From Pseudovibrio brasiliensis (GTDB taxonomy: Bacteria > Pseudomonadota > Alphaproteobacteria > Rhizobiales > Stappiaceae): 64,000 nucleotides of DNA. Under the pieces are notes generated by a model that did no database searches, was not told the origin of the DNA, and saw nothing but the letters and a program-made list of their open reading frames with translations. The DNA is taken from contig NZ_CP074129.1 of NCBI RefSeq assembly GCF_018282095.1, forward strand, positions 31,428 to 95,427, read 5' to 3'. Below are positions 1-8,854 of the stretch, in pieces (position 1 is the stretch's first letter; each line of letters starts with the position of its first letter). The translations under genes and the position numbers were made by a program.

Positions 1-1245
1 TGCTTGTCGAATGATATCGGTGAACGAGATCCAGATATCTTTGAGCGGGTCGTCGCGATGTTCAACTCCTTTTTCAGAGACTTGTGTCATAAGTAACATA
101 GCTTCAGCATGTAACGCATTACTGGGACGGTTGGTCTGTGTCTTCAGAGCTTCCAGCGCTGACTTAAGTGCTGTTGTGCGGTCTTTAAGCTTTCCTTTTG
201 AAGCATCCATCGCGCCTGAGTGAACGCTCATACGTATCAGGGGGAGAAGATTATTCAAGCGCTCTAAATCGTTTGCATCGTTGGAATCGAGAGCAAGGCG
301 TTCAACATCGTCGTAAAGTTCAGACGTGCGCAGGTGATCCTCATACCAGAAATGAGAGGTCCATGCCCACTCATAGGCAATAGTAAGTTCGAGCTTCTTG
401 AGGTCTTTATCACGTGCGAGGCGGAGTGCTCGATCAAAGCGTCCGTTCACATCGGCGCTCGAATGCTCCAATCCTCGAGCTAGAAGCGCTGCGTGTCGGG
501 CATCTTCGACAAGCGTGGTAGGTTGTCCTTGATACTGTGAACCGTCGGCGATCTTTGCTTCTAGGGCATCCAGCTCGGCAGTGCGCTTTGTGTCATTTGG
601 CCCAAGCTTTTTGGTTTGCTTCTCCGTGCCCTTACCAATGCCAAGTTCCTCGACGGCGATGTCCATACTGTTATGCTTAAAGATCCGGTCAAGGAGCCAT
701 GTACGATCGAGAATAGTGACCGGAATGCCGTGCTCTTTGAAAAGAGCATCTTGCAGGTCGGCTGACTTTTTCGCAGGGACAAACTGGTTTGTAACGAAGA
801 TAATCTGATCGTAATCTCGCTTAGTTCCAGCAATGGCGGTGACATCAGATTTTACTTTTGGGCGCCAAGTCTTCTTGGCACTGAATGCGAAAGCTTTACG
901 CTCACCAGCCTTGTCGTTGTCAGGCACAAACCAACGGTCAGCAACTTCACTCGATACGGGAAATGTCTCTGCATCGGTCTTACCATCTCCTCCGCCAACG
1001 GGCCCCGTCTGTGGGCGAATATTCGGTGCGATGAACTTCTCGCAAAGACGCTGCGCGAAATTCTCGAATACGGTTTCGTTCTTCTGATTGGTGAGCGTTT
1101 CAAGGTGATAGGACAACTGTTCGCGCCCGACCTCATAGGTCACTTCCGATACCGTATCAGAGAATAAGTCGGGGTGGCGCTCACGCATGTAACGTGATGG
1201 CGAATACTTGGACACATCTGGAACGATATTTGTCGAATCGGTCAT
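1..1245 (-). CDS. Putative defence protein with nuclease-like N-terminal domain (partial, runs off left end)
   Basis: An open frame of 415 codons begins at the ATG at 1243-1245 on the minus strand and has no stop before the window edge, so only the N-terminal part is visible. Residues about 70-190 have a conserved glycine-rich acidic patch (GPVGGGDGKTDAE) followed by a beta-strand-like segment AFSAKKTW and then a strand ending IFVTNQF. This order resembles PD-(D/E)XK restriction-type domains found at the front of large STAND- or TPR-type antiphage proteins. The region after residue 220 is helical and could start a repeat or NTPase part. It is divergent from the methyltransferase remnant to its right. 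The family assignment is from remembered motif layout and is tentative; the active-site glutamate expected before the lysine is not obvious. Confidence 0.6.
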   Translation of the reverse strand, partial: MTDSTNIVPDVSKYSPSRYMRERHPDLFSDTVSEVTYEVGREQLSYHLETLTNQKNETVFENFAQRLCEKFIAPNIRPQTGPVGGGDGKTDAETFPVSSEVADRWFVPDNDKAGERKAFAFSAKKTWRPKVKSDVTAIAGTKRDYDQIIFVTNQFVPAKKSADLQDALFKEHGIPVTILDRTWLLDRIFKHNSMDIAVEELGIGKGTEKQTKKLGPNDTKRTAELDALEAKIADGSQYQGQPTTLVEDARHAALLARGLEHSSADVNGRFDRALRLARDKDLKKLELTIAYEWAWTSHFWYEDHLRTSELYDDVERLALDSNDANDLERLNNLLPLIRMSVHSGAMDASKGKLKDRTTALKSALEALKTQTNRPSNALHAEAMLLMTQVSEKGVEHRDDPLKDIWISFTDIIRQA

Positions 1246-1701
1246 GCCCTAAGAATATAAGATTCCATAACAATTAAGAAGTGAGAAGGTTTACGTGATA
1301 ATAAAAATACTCCTTATATCTGATAGGTGTGAGATTACTTTAAATCGGTTGCTTATTAATACACCAACGTAAATTTTGGGTGTCAGCAAAAAACACACTC
1401 AGAACTTGCGATTTTGCATCTCATTATGGTGCAGTCACCAGAAAATCAGATGTGCCTCACTACAAAAACACCAAGCGCTTAATGCCTCGCGGCAGCGCTC
1501 TGTGCGGATAGGAGTTTTGGAAGTTTGGCGGTGCAGTAAAAATGTTTAAAACGTAAATTTGAACCAGATTGGAACATGAAAGGCAAACTTGTCGCAGCCC
1601 ATGGCCCTGGAGGACGGAGACGCCAAATATCGCAGGACGACAGGGCCATGTTTGAGGAACCGATAAAAAGCGTGAAGCAATCCTCAAAGAAATAGTCAAC
1701 G
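1246..1701. other. Intergenic region with one inverted repeat
   Basis: No convincing gene. It must hold the promoter of the leftward defence gene. A 9-bp perfect inverted repeat (CATGGCCCT / AGGGCCATG) lies at 1610-1618 and 1642-1650, upstream of the methyltransferase remnant. Confidence 0.5.
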
Positions 1702-2445
1702 TTGACTTCTTCAAAAAACCGGCAAGTCGCTCAAAAAACCTACCGAAATGGCGCTATTTCTAGGTTTCTAAAGGCTCTGATGCCCTTAAAGTCAACTTTT
1801 TTATCCGCTGATATGAACGTTCCAGAGTACTCCAGTACTGCGAGCATGACCGTTATTCGTTCAGTCCTTGGATCTCTTGGTTACAACCTATCTGAGCGTG
1901 TTTTTGAAGGTAATGAGTTTGGCGCCTTGGAAGCTCGCAAACGCCTTTGTGTGGTTGCTATGACAGAAGGCCTTGAGCTTCTGGATCTGGATAGTGTTGA
2001 GCCACTGTTTCAAAAGCCAGCAACCCTCAACGAGATCTTAGAACCGATCTCTTCTGATAGTGAGCGTTGGAAGGATCTTGACTATTTGGCAAGAAAGGAA
2101 GCCCGGGATCTGGCGGCAGGGAAAGGCTTCAAGCGTCAGCTCTTGAATGCGAGTGCTGAAGCTTGCGGAACCATTGGTCGAGGTTATGCCAAGTGCCGCA
2201 GCACTGAACCATTCCTGAAGCACCCAACCAATGAGAAGCTGTCTCGGCTGTTTACTCCACTGGAACACGCACGAGTAAAGGGCATACCAGCAAGGCTGAT
2301 TGAGCGCCTGTCATCAACGACAGCTCACGAGGTGCTTGGACAGTCTGTCATCTTTCCGGTGTTTAAGGCCGTTGCAGCCTTTCTGGGGAAGGCACTGCTA
2401 CGCCAGTTTGGGACACCATACGAACAGCTTCCATTAGCGGCATAG
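1702..2445 (+). pseudogene. DNA (cytosine-5) methyltransferase, 5'-truncated remnant
   Basis: The 247-codon frame matches only the C-terminal half of a C5 methyltransferase. It begins just before a degraded motif VI (NVPEYSS, with the ENV glutamate replaced by methionine). It continues with a segment like VFEGNEFGALEARKRL typical of this family, a target-recognition region, the motif LTP-like sequence FTPLEHARVKGIP, and a final GQSV-containing motif X followed by PVFKAVAAFLG. The SAM-binding motif I and the catalytic PC motif IV are missing upstream. It therefore cannot be a working methylase on its own. The apparent start (TTG at 1702) is arbitrary. A strong terminator follows directly. Together with the nuclease-like gene to its left it may be what is left of a defence or modification locus. 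Confidence 0.72.
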
Positions 2446-2467
2446 ATCCCAACCCGTTCAAGTTTCC

Positions 2468-2498
2468 AAGGTCAGCTAACAGCTGGCCTTTCTTTTTG
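2468..2498 (+). terminator. Rho-independent terminator after the methyltransferase remnant
   Basis: Stem AAGGTCAGCT / AGCTGGCCTT with a 3-nt loop (one G-U pair) is followed by TCTTTTTG. It separates the remnant from the next leader. Confidence 0.85.
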
Positions 2499-2521
2499 TC
2501 TTCTAAAGCTCTTTCAGATTT

Positions 2522-2692
2522 GTGCTGCGCCCGCGCCGGTAAAGGCGACCTGCAAGCAGGCATCCAGCCCACCTTCATCCACTCGCTTTGCTCGTTCCTT
2601 GCAGCTGGTTCCCTTCGGTCCGGATGACCTTGACCGGCACTCCGGCCTTTCGTGACAGCAAGAATGAAAACCACATTCAAACGGAGATCCGG
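2522..2692 (+). promoter_or_regulatory. Structured 5' leader, family A copy 1
   Basis: The copy lies directly upstream of the PP-loop gene. Outer stem: 2533-2545 with 2628-2640 (GCGCCGGTAAAGG against CCTTGACCGGCAC). Small hairpin CCTG-CAAG-CAGG at 2549-2560. The conserved TTCCCTTCGGTC block lies before the closing strand. It ends with the family tail (AGCAAGAATGAAA, then ACGGAG) a few bases before the ATG at 2693. Confidence 0.75.
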
Positions 2693-3787
2693 ATGACCTG
2701 TCAGCCTCACAGCTTTGATGATCAGTTCGTGATACCAGCATTGCAAGCGCAGTTGGATTTATTCAGACCCTCAGACGAAAACAACAATGTTTTCTACTCC
2801 GCACCGGTCGTGGATCTGGATGACTATGACAACATCATCGTTTGCATGTCTGGAGGCAAAGATAGCATTGCCTGTTTGCTGCAGCTCCTTGATCTTGGGG
2901 CGGACAAATCCAAAATTGAACTCTGGCATCATGACGTTGACGGAGCAGAAGGTTCGACGCTCATGGACTGGAGTTTCATGCGAGACTACAACCGGCATCT
3001 TGCACGAGCTTTCAACATACCGGTTTACTTCTCATGGCTGGAAGGTGGCTTTGAAGCAGAGATGTTAAAGCAAGACAGTTTCAGTAAACCGCATAAGGTT
3101 GAGACACCTGCAGGACTGCTCACACTATCCAGGAACACAAAGAGAGCAAAGCCAGCTACCCGTCGCCGCTTTCCGCAAGTTGGCGCGGATCTTAAAACCC
3201 GATGGTGTTCAAGTGTGCTGAAGATTGATGTTGGCAGACGAGCTTTGACCAATCAGCAGCGTTTCAATGACAAGAAGGTACTGTTCATCACTGGAGAGCG
3301 AAGAGAAGAGTCTGCGAACCGCTCAAAATACAATCAGTTTGAACCGCATACCAACTCAAACAATGTGCGCCATGTCGATGCGTGGCGACCAGTGCTGCAC
3401 TGGACAGAGGAGCAGATCTGGGATGCGCTTCAGCGTCATAGCGTACTTGCTCCCGTTCCGTATCGCCTCGGCTGGAGCCGGTCATCATGCATGACATGCA
3501 TCTTCAATGGCGCTCGGATCTGGGCAACCATCAAAGAGCACTTTCCAGACCGCCTTGAAGCGATAGCAGCTTATGAGCAGATGTTTGGTACTACGATTTC
3601 ACGGCAGGGTTTGAACGTGCTGGAGCTGGCAAGCAAGGCGAGGCCGATCAAGATTGAAGATGCTGAAGCTTTGAAGCAGGCTTTGAGTGAACGTTATGAG
3701 CTACCAGTTTTTGCAGCTGAAGCCGAAGGGCAGGGGTGGAGCTTACCTGCAGGGGCTTATGGGAAAGAGGGCTGCGGAGCTTCATGA
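2693..3787 (+). CDS. PAPS-reductase-family PP-loop protein
   Basis: A 364-residue protein with the ATP-pyrophosphatase loop SGGKDS at residues 53-58 and, further on, RWCSSVLK and GERREESANRS, the pattern of phage- and plasmid-borne phosphoadenosine-phosphosulfate reductase relatives (and more distantly of DndC). Members bind ATP and activate a substrate by adenylation; those on mobile elements are not normally sulfate-assimilation enzymes. A cysteine pair (SSCMTC) near residue 263 could bind metal or take part in thiol chemistry. The ATG at 2693 is chosen because it follows the leader tail and ACGGAG; the frame is also open upstream through the leader (an ATG at 2588), but that part is repeat sequence. 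A second PP-loop gene lies at 16196. Substrate unknown. Confidence 0.78.
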   Translation: MTCQPHSFDDQFVIPALQAQLDLFRPSDENNNVFYSAPVVDLDDYDNIIVCMSGGKDSIACLLQLLDLGADKSKIELWHHDVDGAEGSTLMDWSFMRDYNRHLARAFNIPVYFSWLEGGFEAEMLKQDSFSKPHKVETPAGLLTLSRNTKRAKPATRRRFPQVGADLKTRWCSSVLKIDVGRRALTNQQRFNDKKVLFITGERREESANRSKYNQFEPHTNSNNVRHVDAWRPVLHWTEEQIWDALQRHSVLAPVPYRLGWSRSSCMTCIFNGARIWATIKEHFPDRLEAIAAYEQMFGTTISRQGLNVLELASKARPIKIEDAEALKQALSERYELPVFAAEAEGQGWSLPAGAYGKEGCGAS

Positions 3788-3858
3788 CTCTCACGTGAAG
3801 AGTCTGCTTTTCCCGTTGTGAAAGACTCGGTTATTTTATAGACTGCAGATAAGCAGAA

Positions 3859-3882
3859 GGCGCCCTGACTGCTCAGGGCGCC
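3859..3882. terminator. Strong GC hairpin between convergent genes
   Basis: A perfect 10-bp stem GGCGCCCTGA / TCAGGGCGCC with a 4-nt loop. It lacks a clear T run, but its place between a rightward gene and a leftward microprotein gene suits a bidirectional terminator. Confidence 0.6.
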
Positions 3883-3934
3883 CACTACTAGAAGCAACTT
3901 ATCTTTGCTGGAGAGTTGCTTTCTACTGCTGTAG

Positions 3935-4054
3935 TCATGAGAGGGTCAGGTTCATTGCGAGCCTGATCCAATCAAGATCCAGCTCAATTTTCAGATCCAA
4001 ATGTAGCCGATTTAGCAGCTCAATGAGTTCAGCTGCCATCGATAGTTTCTGCAA
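3935..4054 (-). CDS. 39-residue microprotein, family member 1
   Basis: Minus-strand reading frame starting TTG at 4052-4054, preceded by AAGGAG at 7-8 nt spacing, and ending TGA at 3935-3937. The peptide ends in a segment containing LDLDWIRLAMNLTLS. The same length and C-terminal pattern (IDLDWVKFIANLTLS) occur in a second frame at 24660-24779, which also has a strong Shine-Dalgarno. The conservation between two unlinked loci supports coding. The peptide is short, mildly acidic and amphipathic in the middle. Function unknown; a type I toxin, antitoxin fragment or regulatory peptide are all possible. Confidence 0.55.
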   Translation of the reverse strand: MQKLSMAAELIELLNRLHLDLKIELDLDWIRLAMNLTLS

Positions 4055-4270
4055 TAAAAGTCTCCTTAATCTGGTTGGTCGAAACTACGGAATCATATTC
4101 TCATATGTTCGATGCCGCGCCAAGTCTGCAACCAGTGCTGATTGTTTGACCCTACTGTTTTTTCGAGGTAAAACCTAAATTATAGGGAGAGGCTGTTCAT
4201 AACGGACAATCTTGCAACCCACTGAAGTGATGTTTCCCATAATACTGCAGTAAGCAATTACCTCTTGCCG
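4055..4270. other. Intergenic region
   Basis: Contains the upstream region of the leftward microprotein gene and the 3' flank of the topoisomerase remnant. I see nothing else. Confidence 0.4.
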
Positions 4271-6436
4271 CTATTTCTTTTTGAACATTTTATCTAGCAG
4301 GGCTTTGGCAACCTTGGGAGATACCTTGTCCGGATAGCCTTTAGGTTTCTTGACTTTGCCTTCCTCAACGAACTTAGAAATCCACTTCATTTGGCTCTCA
4401 CTGGCAAAGTTGTTAGCGTCAATCCAGCTGCTAAGCGCTTTTGCTGAGCCTTTGGCTGCATCTGGAAGCGGCTGAGATAAGCGCTCGGCTATCGACAGGG
4501 CGAACTTGAGCTGTGCTGGACTTGGTGCCGATGGCTCTTCTGTCCGTTCTTTCATTGGTCCAAGATATGCTCGCAAGGTGTCATAGCTTGCCAGATCTTT
4601 ACGGGTTAAACGCTTACCTTCGCGCTCCGCTTTACCTTTAGCGGCTTTGACCATAGCAGGGCTCGGTTTACGCTGAATATCAAGCTGCTGGCCTTGTTCA
4701 CCAAGAACATCAATAGCGGTCGCTGCAGAGTTGCAAATTTCGTGGATGATTTCGTCAGCACCGGCACGACCACTCACAATGTCATCAAGCCGAGCTTCCA
4801 TTGTTGCGGTGGTCGCTGGATCAAGGAGTGAGGGACACCGACCCTGCAGAAGGTGGTAGAGCTGCATAGCCGTATCGCTTGCAAAGAGTTTGCCCTTGGA
4901 GACGGTAAGAAAGCCTTGCTTCTTCAGTCCCTCAATAACGGTGTCTCTGGTTGCCGGAGTACCAATGCCCTTGGCTTCCTTCAGCCGTGCCCGCTGGCCT
5001 TCATCTTCAACAAACCTCCATGCGTTTTGCATGGCTTCAATCAAAGAACCTTCCGTGTAACGAGCAGGCGCTTTTGTCTTCTTGGCATCAATGCTGACAG
5101 CTGAGATCCCCACGCCTTCACCGTCTCGAACCTGAGGCAATTCGGCCTCGTTATCTGAGCTCGGTTTGTCCTCGATGAACTCACTGTAAACAGCACGCCA
5201 ACCTGGATGGATTGTGGAGCGGCCCACAGTCTTAAACACAACAGCCTGACCGTTCACCGGCACACTGATAGCAATCTGTGTCTGGTGATATTCGTAATCA
5301 GGGCCTAGAGAGGCAAGGAATGTTTTGGCTATGAAATCAAACAGCTTTCGCTCATCAGCGTTCAGCCCTGCAATGATCTTTGCAAACTGTTCGATTACTG
5401 CAGGATTGGGGATGATGGCATGATGAGATTCACCAGCTAAACCGGCATCTGAGAATACACCGCGTTTGCCTGTCCGGATCGTTGGAGCCTGCCAGTCCAG
5501 ATCCTTCACATAGCCGCCGCCAACAAGAGAAGCAAACACAGCACTTGCTCCCTCAACCATGTTCTCAGGAAGGTAGCGCACCGCAGCGCGTGGGTAGGTT
5601 GTCAGCTTGTGGATCTCGTAAAGAGCCTGTGCAACGTCTAATGTTTTCTTTGCCGTCCATCCCCATTTTGCAGCTTGCTTTTGTAAGCTTGGAAGATCAA
5701 CGGGCTTGCCTGGAGCCTGACGCCGGTTTTCTTGGCGGACGCTGGCTGGACCGTGCCAGCCGGTGGCTGCAGCGGCGATTGCTTCAGCCTTAGCCTTTTC
5801 AAAATAACGCTCGCTATCTGCAGGCCGGTGATGAAGCTGGAACATGCCATGTTCACCTTGAACATTTGCAGTCTGCTCAAAGTAATCTCGTGGCTTGAAA
5901 TCGGAAAGCTCTTGCTCACGCCTGCAGACAATTCCAAGTGTTGGGGTGCGAACACGGCCAATGCCAATAACAGCACGCACACCAGAAGGCACCAATCTGG
6001 TCGTTGCGGTTCTTGTTAGACTAAGATTGAAAACCTGATCAGCCTGAGCGCGGGCAACCGCTGCATCATAAAGCGGCTGATACTCCGTATTGGGCTTGGC
6101 TGAGGCAAAGGCTGCGCAAAGCGTCTTTTCATCTTCTGCCGTAAACATAGCTCGCAGAACACGGCCTTTATAGCCGTAAAAATGCAAGAGGTTTTCACCA
6201 ATCGCCTGACCCTCGCGGTCGCAGTCTGTTGCAATGATGACTTGATCGGCATTGCCTAAGGCTCGCTTGATTTTATCAAGGCGCTCACCTTTACCGCTGG
6301 TTCTATCGGCCACCAACCCATACCTGTCGTGAATTGCACTTATCCGTAGCTCGGATTGCAAACATCCGGTTTTTTCGCTCGAATTATCTGCGTCTATCTG
6401 AGAGGCCAAACTCACATTAAATGCGAATGAAATCAC
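4271..6436 (-). pseudogene. topB: DNA topoisomerase III (TopB/TraE type), N-terminally truncated
   Basis: The 721-codon frame carries most of a type IA topoisomerase: the acidic DCDREGQ motif of the TOPRIM domain at residues 71-77, the catalytic tyrosine in TTYPRAAVRYLP (Tyr281), and a long lysine-rich C-terminal extension usual in plasmid TopB proteins. The N-terminal part of the TOPRIM domain, with its essential glutamate (EKPS-type motif), is absent. The first 36 codons are encoded by the 163-bp inverted repeat at 6329-6491; recognisable topoisomerase sequence (DRYGLVAD...) begins exactly at the repeat boundary. The GTG start at 6436 therefore lies in foreign DNA. The missing 5' part is not found beyond the other repeat copy. 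A hybrid protein might be made but should lack relaxation activity. Confidence 0.85.
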
Positions 6437-6491
6437 ATTACTTGCGACGCGATCGCAATCATCCGACGCGGATCACTTTATTTGCGAATAG
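6329..6491. repeat. Left terminal inverted repeat of the T6SS island (IR-L)
   Basis: 163 bp, starting GTGAATTGCACTTATCCG at the outer side and ending GGATCACTTTATTTGCGAA at the inner side. Contains the motif variants CTCACATTAAATGCGAA, ATCACATTACTTGCGA and ATCACTTTATTTGCGAA. Inverted partner at 15126-15288. Confidence 0.85.
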
Positions 6492-7024
6492 CTGTAGAGC
6501 GGACCAAATTGATCGTTTAGTGCCGGCGCAAAAACTCTGATCAAAACCCCGCGATTGTATACGATAAGAGCCCTAACCAGATGTTTTCTCGCTTTCATCA
6601 AAGACCGTGCCTGAGGGATTAAGGGATGCCTGGAGCTTTCTGAGGCTCCACTCTAGCTCTGAAAGCCTCTTATCCTGGAGTTCCCGTTTTGATTTTCCTT
6701 TATATATCAATAGCTGGCCATTTTTGGCCGAGGTCTGGCTAAAAATGGCTTAAATTGATGCTGCGGAATATTGCTCGTAGTTCTGTAACTTTACTCCTAC
6801 TATGCACATCGTGAAATTACTTCACCAAGCCTTTTCATAGGGTTGAAAGGGGTGGTGATGTTATTCAGGGAATGCTTCTTTAACCTGGCATGCAAGTTGC
6901 AGTTGTGTTGGCACGCTGCTGCAGACCGGTGTCTGAGGCCGTGACCCATTCTCATCAAATGGGGTTCATTTATTTGTTTTGCTGCGTCATTCCACACACG
7001 GAGGACGCTCACCAGGAGCATACT
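6492..7024. other. Region upstream of hcp with a 13-bp inverted repeat
   Basis: No gene seen. An inverted repeat GCCATTTTTGGCC / GGCTAAAAATGGC lies at 6717-6729 and 6737-6749 just after an AT-rich stretch, which would suit an operator or a promoter-proximal hairpin. The hcp Shine-Dalgarno region reads ACCAGGAGC just before 7025. Confidence 0.45.
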
Positions 7025-7540
7025 ATGCCAACACCCGCTTATATCACCATTGAAGGGTCAACTCAGGGTCCAATCACACAAGGCGCGTTTACTGAAGATT
7101 CCGTCGGTAACGTGTGGCAGGAAGGCCATGAAGACGAGATCATGGTGCAGGCCATTGATCACACCGTCATCATTCCTCGTGATATCCAGTCCGGCCAGCC
7201 AGCTGGTCAGCGCGTGCACACTCCGTTCAAGTTCACCTGCTCCATGAACAAGTCCATCCCGCTGCTTTACAATGCGCTGGTCTCTGGTGAGATGCTGCCG
7301 AAGTGTGAAGTTAAATGGTACCGCACCAATTCTTCTGGCAAGCAGGAGCATTTCTTCACCACCTCCTTTGAAGATGCGCTGGTCACCAATATCGAGTGTG
7401 GCCTGCCACATTGTCAGGATCCAAAGAATGCTGACTTCACACAGCTGATCACCATTGAACTGTCTTACCGCAAGATCATGTGGGAGCACACAGTCTCCGG
7501 CACCTCCGGTGCTGATGACTGGCGCGCACCTGCTGCTTAA
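7025..7540 (+). CDS. hcp: Type VI secretion tube protein Hcp
   Basis: A 171-residue Hcp-family protein. It forms hexameric rings that stack into the inner tube of the type VI apparatus and carries small effectors in the lumen. The start AYITIEGSTQGPITQGAF and the later HTPFKF and ITIELSYRKI segments are typical of the fold, and the length is the normal one. The frame is open further upstream (ATG at 6890), but the ATG at 7025 has AGGAG at proper spacing and gives the family's usual N-terminus. It is the first gene of a cassette with no other T6SS core genes in the window, so the tube would have to be used by an apparatus encoded elsewhere. Two hairpins follow the stop. Confidence 0.95.
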   Translation: MPTPAYITIEGSTQGPITQGAFTEDSVGNVWQEGHEDEIMVQAIDHTVIIPRDIQSGQPAGQRVHTPFKFTCSMNKSIPLLYNALVSGEMLPKCEVKWYRTNSSGKQEHFFTTSFEDALVTNIECGLPHCQDPKNADFTQLITIELSYRKIMWEHTVSGTSGADDWRAPAA

Positions 7541-7571
7541 GTCTCCGTTTCTGACGGAACTAGAAGTCAGA

Positions 7572-7628
7572 TCCGGGCCAGCTTTGGCCCGGACACTGCC
7601 TATGGGTGAGTTTAAGCCAATAGGCAGT
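7572..7628 (+). terminator. Two consecutive hairpins after hcp
   Basis: Stem 1: TCCGGGCC / GGCCCGGA (7572-7579, 7586-7593). Stem 2: ACTGCCTAT / ATAGGCAGT (7595-7603, 7620-7628). Probably a terminator or attenuator that lets hcp be expressed more strongly than the downstream cargo genes. Confidence 0.6.
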
Positions 7629-7661
7629 CTTTGATTTGGGCCTGATCTGCGGAGTTGGAAT

Positions 7662-7958
7662 ATGCAGTTTGTCTCTGGCAAAGCCTCAGAGAAGCGCGGC
7701 TACTTGCGCAGCTTCTTTCGCAACTTGCTGTGGCGGCGGCGCAAGGTAGAGGCGGTAGTAGAACCTGCACCCAAAGAGTGCGATCCGGCAGGCACGGCGC
7801 ATGTCGTCTTGCAAGGCCGTGACCGGCCTGAGCGCTCGTCAGATGCGCTACACGAAGACCTGTCCGAAGAGCTGGAGATCCGGGGCTTTCTGGATCAGTT
7901 TCCCGGTCACCGCTTACTGGTCAAGCCAGGGGAACAGCCCCACAAGGAGATATTCTGA
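7662..7958 (+). CDS. Small protein in T6SS cargo cassette
   Basis: A 98-residue, arginine-rich then acidic protein with no family that I recognise. The N-terminal 35 residues contain a basic cluster (LLWRRRK). It starts at an ATG 121 bp after hcp and overlaps the next gene by one base, so it is translated together with the candidate effector. In such cassettes a small protein directly before an effector is often an adaptor, chaperone or part of the effector itself. No signal peptide or membrane segment is evident. Confidence 0.6.
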   Translation: MQFVSGKASEKRGYLRSFFRNLLWRRRKVEAVVEPAPKECDPAGTAHVVLQGRDRPERSSDALHEDLSEELEIRGFLDQFPGHRLLVKPGEQPHKEIF

Positions 7959-8854
7959 TGGTCTATCCGCTGGCGGAACAGAGACTGGCACAGCAACATG
8001 GTGCAGCCCATGATGTAAACCCGGTTCAGGATGAGGCAACAATTGTCTCTCTTCAGGCGTTTGCTCAGGCGATTGTGGATGCCCATCAAGGCATGGCGCT
8101 TATGACCGGTGGCGCCTTAGATCTGGCCACATTGCCCGGCACATTGCTGGACAGCCGGTCTGGACATCAGCTTCTGAAAGAAATCGGTATTAAGGGGCGT
8201 TATTACACAAAGATAGCCAATGGGAAGACCTACGTGATCTTCAAAGGCTATCCTGCCGTGCGCGAGGTTCTCAAAGGGACACGGTATCTGTCGTCCTCTC
8301 CAAAGGTTGTCGCTTTTGGAATTGGACCAGAAGCCATACGGGCAGGTGGCCGGGCGAACGCGGTCATCATGATCACCTGTTATGTGGCCCTGGATATCAT
8401 GCAGTTCATCATGAGCGATACGCAGCTTTACAGTGAACTGTTTGCCAACATCATTGTCGATGTGGCGATCGGGGCTGTTGCTATTGGTGCTGGTATGGCC
8501 GCCGCAGCTGCTGGAGCACTTCTGGCTGGTGCTATCACGACAGTTGCTATTCCTGCCCTTGCCATTACGGCTGGTGCTATTGTTGTTGGCATGGCTGTCG
8601 GCATGGCGCTTGGACAACTGGACAAGATGTTTGGTCTGCGAGAAAAACTATCTGCTGCCCTGCGCTGGACTGGAGAAGCTGTTGCGCGCGGCCTTCAAAA
8701 AACCGGACAAGTCATTCGTGAAGCGCAAGTTTCCATGCGCCAGAAGGTGGAAGAGCTGGAGCGCCGCAGCAATCGGTTTTTCTATAATCTGGAACGTGAG
8801 ACCATCTGGCACTTCGGTGGGCCTGATCTTTACAACCAGATCTACAGGCGGTGA
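7958..8854 (+). CDS. Candidate membrane-active (pore-forming) T6SS effector
   Basis: A 298-residue protein with a soluble N-terminal half and, from about residue 113 to 218, two hydrophobic tracts. The second is an extended Gly/Ala-rich stretch with GxxxG-like spacing (AIGAVAIGAGMAAAAAGALLAGA), the pattern of glycine-zipper pore-forming domains. The C-terminal 80 residues form a charged helical region. It sits between hcp and vgrG and overlaps by four bases a small membrane-protein gene, which is the classic effector-immunity arrangement. The toxin call is inferred from architecture and context; I do not recognise a named effector family. Confidence 0.6.
   Translation: MVYPLAEQRLAQQHGAAHDVNPVQDEATIVSLQAFAQAIVDAHQGMALMTGGALDLATLPGTLLDSRSGHQLLKEIGIKGRYYTKIANGKTYVIFKGYPAVREVLKGTRYLSSSPKVVAFGIGPEAIRAGGRANAVIMITCYVALDIMQFIMSDTQLYSELFANIIVDVAIGAVAIGAGMAAAAAGALLAGAITTVAIPALAITAGAIVVGMAVGMALGQLDKMFGLREKLSAALRWTGEAVARGLQKTGQVIREAQVSMRQKVEELERRSNRFFYNLERETIWHFGGPDLYNQIYRR

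Noticed and set aside
2588..2692. In-frame extension of the PP-loop protein through the leader
   Set aside because: The extra 35 codons lie entirely in the repeated family A leader, which precedes other genes in non-matching frames; the ATG at 2693 has its own Shine-Dalgarno.
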